DNA of 16,591 bases, from positions 1 through 16,591 of the forward strand of contig DASUSH010000009.1 of NCBI GenBank assembly GCA_036375215.1, in the 5' to 3' direction. Under the pieces are notes generated by a model, which saw nothing but the letters and a program-made list of their open reading frames with translations, ran no database searches and was not told the DNA's origin. Below, in pieces: positions 14,745 through 16,591 of this stretch; position 1 is the stretch's first letter, and each line of letters opens with the position of its first letter. Source of the stretch: DASUSH01 sp036375215 (GTDB taxonomy: Bacteria; Actinomycetota; Thermoleophilia; Solirubrobacterales; 70-9). The position numbers and the translations under genes are program-made.

Positions 14745-15478
14745 TCCTCGTCCCCGCGATCGACATCCGGGGCGGCCGCGCGGTGCGGCTCGTCCAGGGG
14801 GACTACGACCGCGAGCTCGAGTTCGACGCCGACCCGGTCGCCGCGGCCCGTCGCTGGGTTGACGGCGGCGCGCGCTGGCTGCACGTCGTCGACCTCGACG
14901 GCGCCCGCGACGGCGCGCCGGCCAACCTGCACCACGTCGAGCGGATCGCGAAGGAGGCCCGGGTGCCGATCGAGTTCGGCGGGGGCCTGCGCGACTCGGT
15001 CGCGGTCGAGGCCGCGATCGACGCCGGAGCCGAGCGGGTCGTGCTCGGCACGGCGGCGCTCACGAACCCCGAGCTCGTGAACGCCCTGATCGAGGCGCAC
15101 GGGCCCGAGCGCGTGATGGTCTCGATCGACGCCCGCGGCGGCGAGGCGACGCACTCGGGCTGGACCGAGGCGGGCGGCGCGACTCCGGCGGACCTCTTCA
15201 AGGCGATGGTCGAGCGCGGCGTCCGCGGCTTCGTCTACACGCCGATCGAGGCCGACGGGATGCTCTCCGGCCCGGTCGTCGACGGCCTCCGCGAGATCGC
15301 CGACATCGCCGCCGACGCCAACGCGGAGCTGATCTACTCGGGCGGCATCGGCTCGACCGAGGATCTCGCCGAGCTCGCCGAGCTCGAGCTGCCGGGTCTC
15401 TCCGGCGTGATCGTCGGCCGCGCCCTCTACGAGAACCGCTTCACGGTCGCCGAGGGCCAAGCCGCGCTGCAGGGCTAG
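14741..15478 (+). CDS. hisA: ProFAR isomerase HisA
   Basis: A (beta/alpha)8-barrel enzyme that isomerises ProFAR to PRFAR, the substrate of HisHF. It is 245 residues from the GTG at 14741. The general acid/base aspartates are in VPAIDIRGG (D8) and in YTPIEADGMLSGP. FGGGLRD and YSGGIGS form the two phosphate-binding loops. Many Actinobacteria use PriA, a bifunctional HisA/TrpF whose loop has an RGW signature; here the matching loop reads SIDARGGEATHSGWTEAGG, which looks like ordinary HisA. I therefore predict a monofunctional enzyme, with TrpF encoded elsewhere. Confidence 0.94.
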   Translation: MILVPAIDIRGGRAVRLVQGDYDRELEFDADPVAAARRWVDGGARWLHVVDLDGARDGAPANLHHVERIAKEARVPIEFGGGLRDSVAVEAAIDAGAERVVLGTAALTNPELVNALIEAHGPERVMVSIDARGGEATHSGWTEAGGATPADLFKAMVERGVRGFVYTPIEADGMLSGPVVDGLREIADIAADANAELIYSGGIGSTEDLAELAELELPGLSGVIVGRALYENRFTVAEGQAALQG

Positions 15479-15492
15479 GGAGGGCGCGCGGC

Positions 15493-15498
15493 TAACCT
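15493..15498 (+). promoter_or_regulatory. Candidate -10 box before orf85-hisF
   Basis: TAACCT matches TAnnnT and ends 7 bases before the orf85 ATG at 15506. No ribosome binding site precedes that ATG, so orf85 may be translated from a leaderless internal transcript of the his operon. Confidence 0.35.
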
Positions 15499-15505
15499 CA
15501 GTTCG

Positions 15506-15763
15506 ATGCCGGGACCCGCAGCACTCCTCGCCGCCGGCGCGCGCCGGCTCTCCTGGGCCCAGGTGCTCTGGCTGAGCCGGGAGGCACTCAAGCGCGGCTC
15601 CGCGATCGGCCGCGAGCTCGGCCCCAACGGCCGCGCCCGCATGGTCGAGCTGGTCCGCAAGTCGAACGGGCGGCCCGGCAACCTGACGGCGCGCGAGCGC
15701 GACGAGCTCCGCCGGCTCGCGATGCAGGTCTGGGACGCCGCGGTTCACCCCGAGAAGCACTAG
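15506..15763 (+). CDS. Small basic protein of unknown function between hisA and hisF
   Basis: I do not recognise this 85-residue protein. It appears alpha-helical, has no signal peptide, membrane segment or cysteine, and is strongly basic (13 Arg and 3 Lys against 8 acidic residues). The N-terminal half (AALLAAGARRLSWAQVLWLS) could form an amphipathic helix with two Trp residues; the C-terminal half has RARMVELVRKSNGRPGNLTARERDELRRLAMQVWD, a helix-turn-helix-like alternation that could bind nucleic acid. It fills the hisA-hisF gap exactly: 27 bases after hisA, and its TAG directly abuts the hisF GTG. That tight packing and the lack of an opposing gene support it as real. A structural or regulatory link to HisF is speculation. 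Confidence 0.65.
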   Translation: MPGPAALLAAGARRLSWAQVLWLSREALKRGSAIGRELGPNGRARMVELVRKSNGRPGNLTARERDELRRLAMQVWDAAVHPEKH

Positions 15764-16537
15764 GTGGCGTTGAAGCGCGTCATCCCCTGCCTCGACGTCG
15801 ATCGCGGGCGGGTCGTCAAGGGCACCAATTTCGTCGGGCTGCGCGACGCCGGCGATCCGGTCGAGCTCGCGGTCCGCTACGACGCCGAGGGTGCCGACGA
15901 GATCGTCTTCCTCGACATCACGGCGAGCCACGAGCGCCGCGACACGATCGTCGACCTCGCGCGCCGCGCGGCCAACGACGTCTTCGTCCCGTTCACGATC
16001 GGCGGCGGCATCCGCACCGTCGAGGACGCCCAGGCCGTGCTCGACGCGGGCGCCGACAAGGTCTCGGTGAACTCCTCGGCGCTCGCTCGGCCGGAGCTGA
16101 TCGCCGAGCTCGCCGAGGTCTTCGGCTCGCAGTGCGTCGTCGTGGCCATCGACGCGAAGCGCGAGGAAGATGGGTGGGGCGTCTACGTGGCCGGTGGGCG
16201 CACCCGGGTCGATGGCCGCGAGGCGGTCGCCTGGGCGCGGGAGGCCGAGGAGCTGGGCGCCGGGGAGATCCTCCTCACCAGCATGGACCGCGACGGGACC
16301 ACAGACGGCTACGAGCTCGAGCTCACCCGCGCGGTCGCCGACGCCGTCGGCGTCCCGGTGATCGCCTCGGGCGGGGCGGGTGAGCTCCATCACCTGACCG
16401 AGGCGATCACCGAGGGCGGCGCCGACGCCGTCCTCTGCGCCTCGATCTTCCACTACGGCCGCTACAGCATCGCCGAGGTCAAGGACCACCTCGAGCGGGC
16501 GGGCGTGCCGGTGCGTCCGGTCGCCGCGCGCGCGTAG
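15764..16537 (+). CDS. hisF: Imidazole glycerol phosphate synthase cyclase subunit HisF
   Basis: A (beta/alpha)8-barrel cyclase that uses ammonia from HisH to convert PRFAR into imidazoleglycerol phosphate and AICAR. It is 257 residues. The catalytic aspartates are D11 (RVIPCLDVDRGRVVKG) and D130 (VVVAIDAKR). Phosphate-binding loops are FTIGGGIRTVED and IASGGAGELHH, with LLTSMDRDGTTDGYEL between. The GTG start immediately follows the orf85 stop codon. It is the last gene in the window; hisI and hisE, which often follow, are not reached. Confidence 0.96.
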   Translation: MALKRVIPCLDVDRGRVVKGTNFVGLRDAGDPVELAVRYDAEGADEIVFLDITASHERRDTIVDLARRAANDVFVPFTIGGGIRTVEDAQAVLDAGADKVSVNSSALARPELIAELAEVFGSQCVVVAIDAKREEDGWGVYVAGGRTRVDGREAVAWAREAEELGAGEILLTSMDRDGTTDGYELELTRAVADAVGVPVIASGGAGELHHLTEAITEGGADAVLCASIFHYGRYSIAEVKDHLERAGVPVRPVAARA

Positions 16538-16591
16538 CCGGCCGATCTCGTTCGCCTGTTCTGGCGCCGGCCAACGGCGGCTGGGGAGGGG
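16538..16591 (+). other. Region downstream of hisF, no gene seen
   Basis: 54 bases to the window edge. CCGGCC occurs at 16538-16543 and again near 16570, and could pair with itself or its copy, but no T-run follows. The end reads GGGGAGGGG, which might precede another start codon outside the window. Confidence 0.3.

Noticed and set aside
14642..16489. 615-codon open frame on the minus strand opposite hisA, orf85 and hisF
   Set aside because: Its translation is Asp/Arg/Ala/Val-rich low-complexity text typical of antisense frames in high-GC genes, while the plus strand encodes clear HisA and HisF.

Overview
The window is a dense, very GC-rich stretch of bacterial chromosome. I infer an actinobacterium, probably a deep-branching one such as class Thermoleophilia (Solirubrobacterales or Gaiellales). 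The reasons are the extreme GC3 codon use, frequent GTG/TTG starts, a secreted Rpf muralytic enzyme behind a ydaO-type c-di-AMP riboswitch, and several TAnnnT -10 boxes 7-8 nt before a start codon (leaderless pattern). The histidine genes argue against Streptomyces or Mycobacterium: HisG is the short form paired with HisZ, and HisA lacks PriA hallmarks. The taxonomic call is inference.

Left part (1-4432, minus strand): a branched-chain amino acid type ABC transporter, livH-livM-livG-livF, whose genes all overlap by 4-8 bases; livF runs off the left edge. No periplasmic binding protein is present. Upstream on the same strand is an isocitrate dehydrogenase-like enzyme that keeps the catalytic residues but has a non-NADP cofactor loop. 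It is divergent from a two-domain VOC (glyoxalase-fold) gene.

Middle part (5232-9005): between the convergent VOC and clpP genes lie two identical 25-bp repeats, each containing a GGGGT-CTG-ACCCC palindrome, plus a nested inverted repeat. clpP is divergent from a small operon encoding an SRPBCC (START-like) protein and an ArsR-type repressor. The intergenic region holds two copies of the dyad GCAAC-N6-GTTGC, the likely operators. The arsR stop codon overlaps the stop codon of a convergent rpf gene, which is preceded by a c-di-AMP riboswitch and a hairpin that could control its ribosome binding site. An HD-domain phosphohydrolase and a membrane-anchored alpha/beta hydrolase form a translationally coupled pair.

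Right part (9023-16537, plus strand): murA, carrying the natural Cys-to-Asp change associated with fosfomycin resistance, then a compact histidine operon hisZ-hisG-hisD-hisB-hisH-hisA-orf85-hisF. Together these encode PRPP condensation with ATP (HisG/HisZ), the isomerase (HisA), imidazole-glycerol-phosphate synthase (HisH/HisF), the dehydratase (HisB) and the final oxidation (HisD). hisI/hisE and hisC are not in the window. orf85 is an unrecognised 85-residue basic protein inserted between hisA and hisF.

I found no tRNA, rRNA, CRISPR array, insertion sequence or prophage. The most unusual items are the paired operators at clpP/arsR, the palindromic repeat pair at 5232-5301, and orf85.
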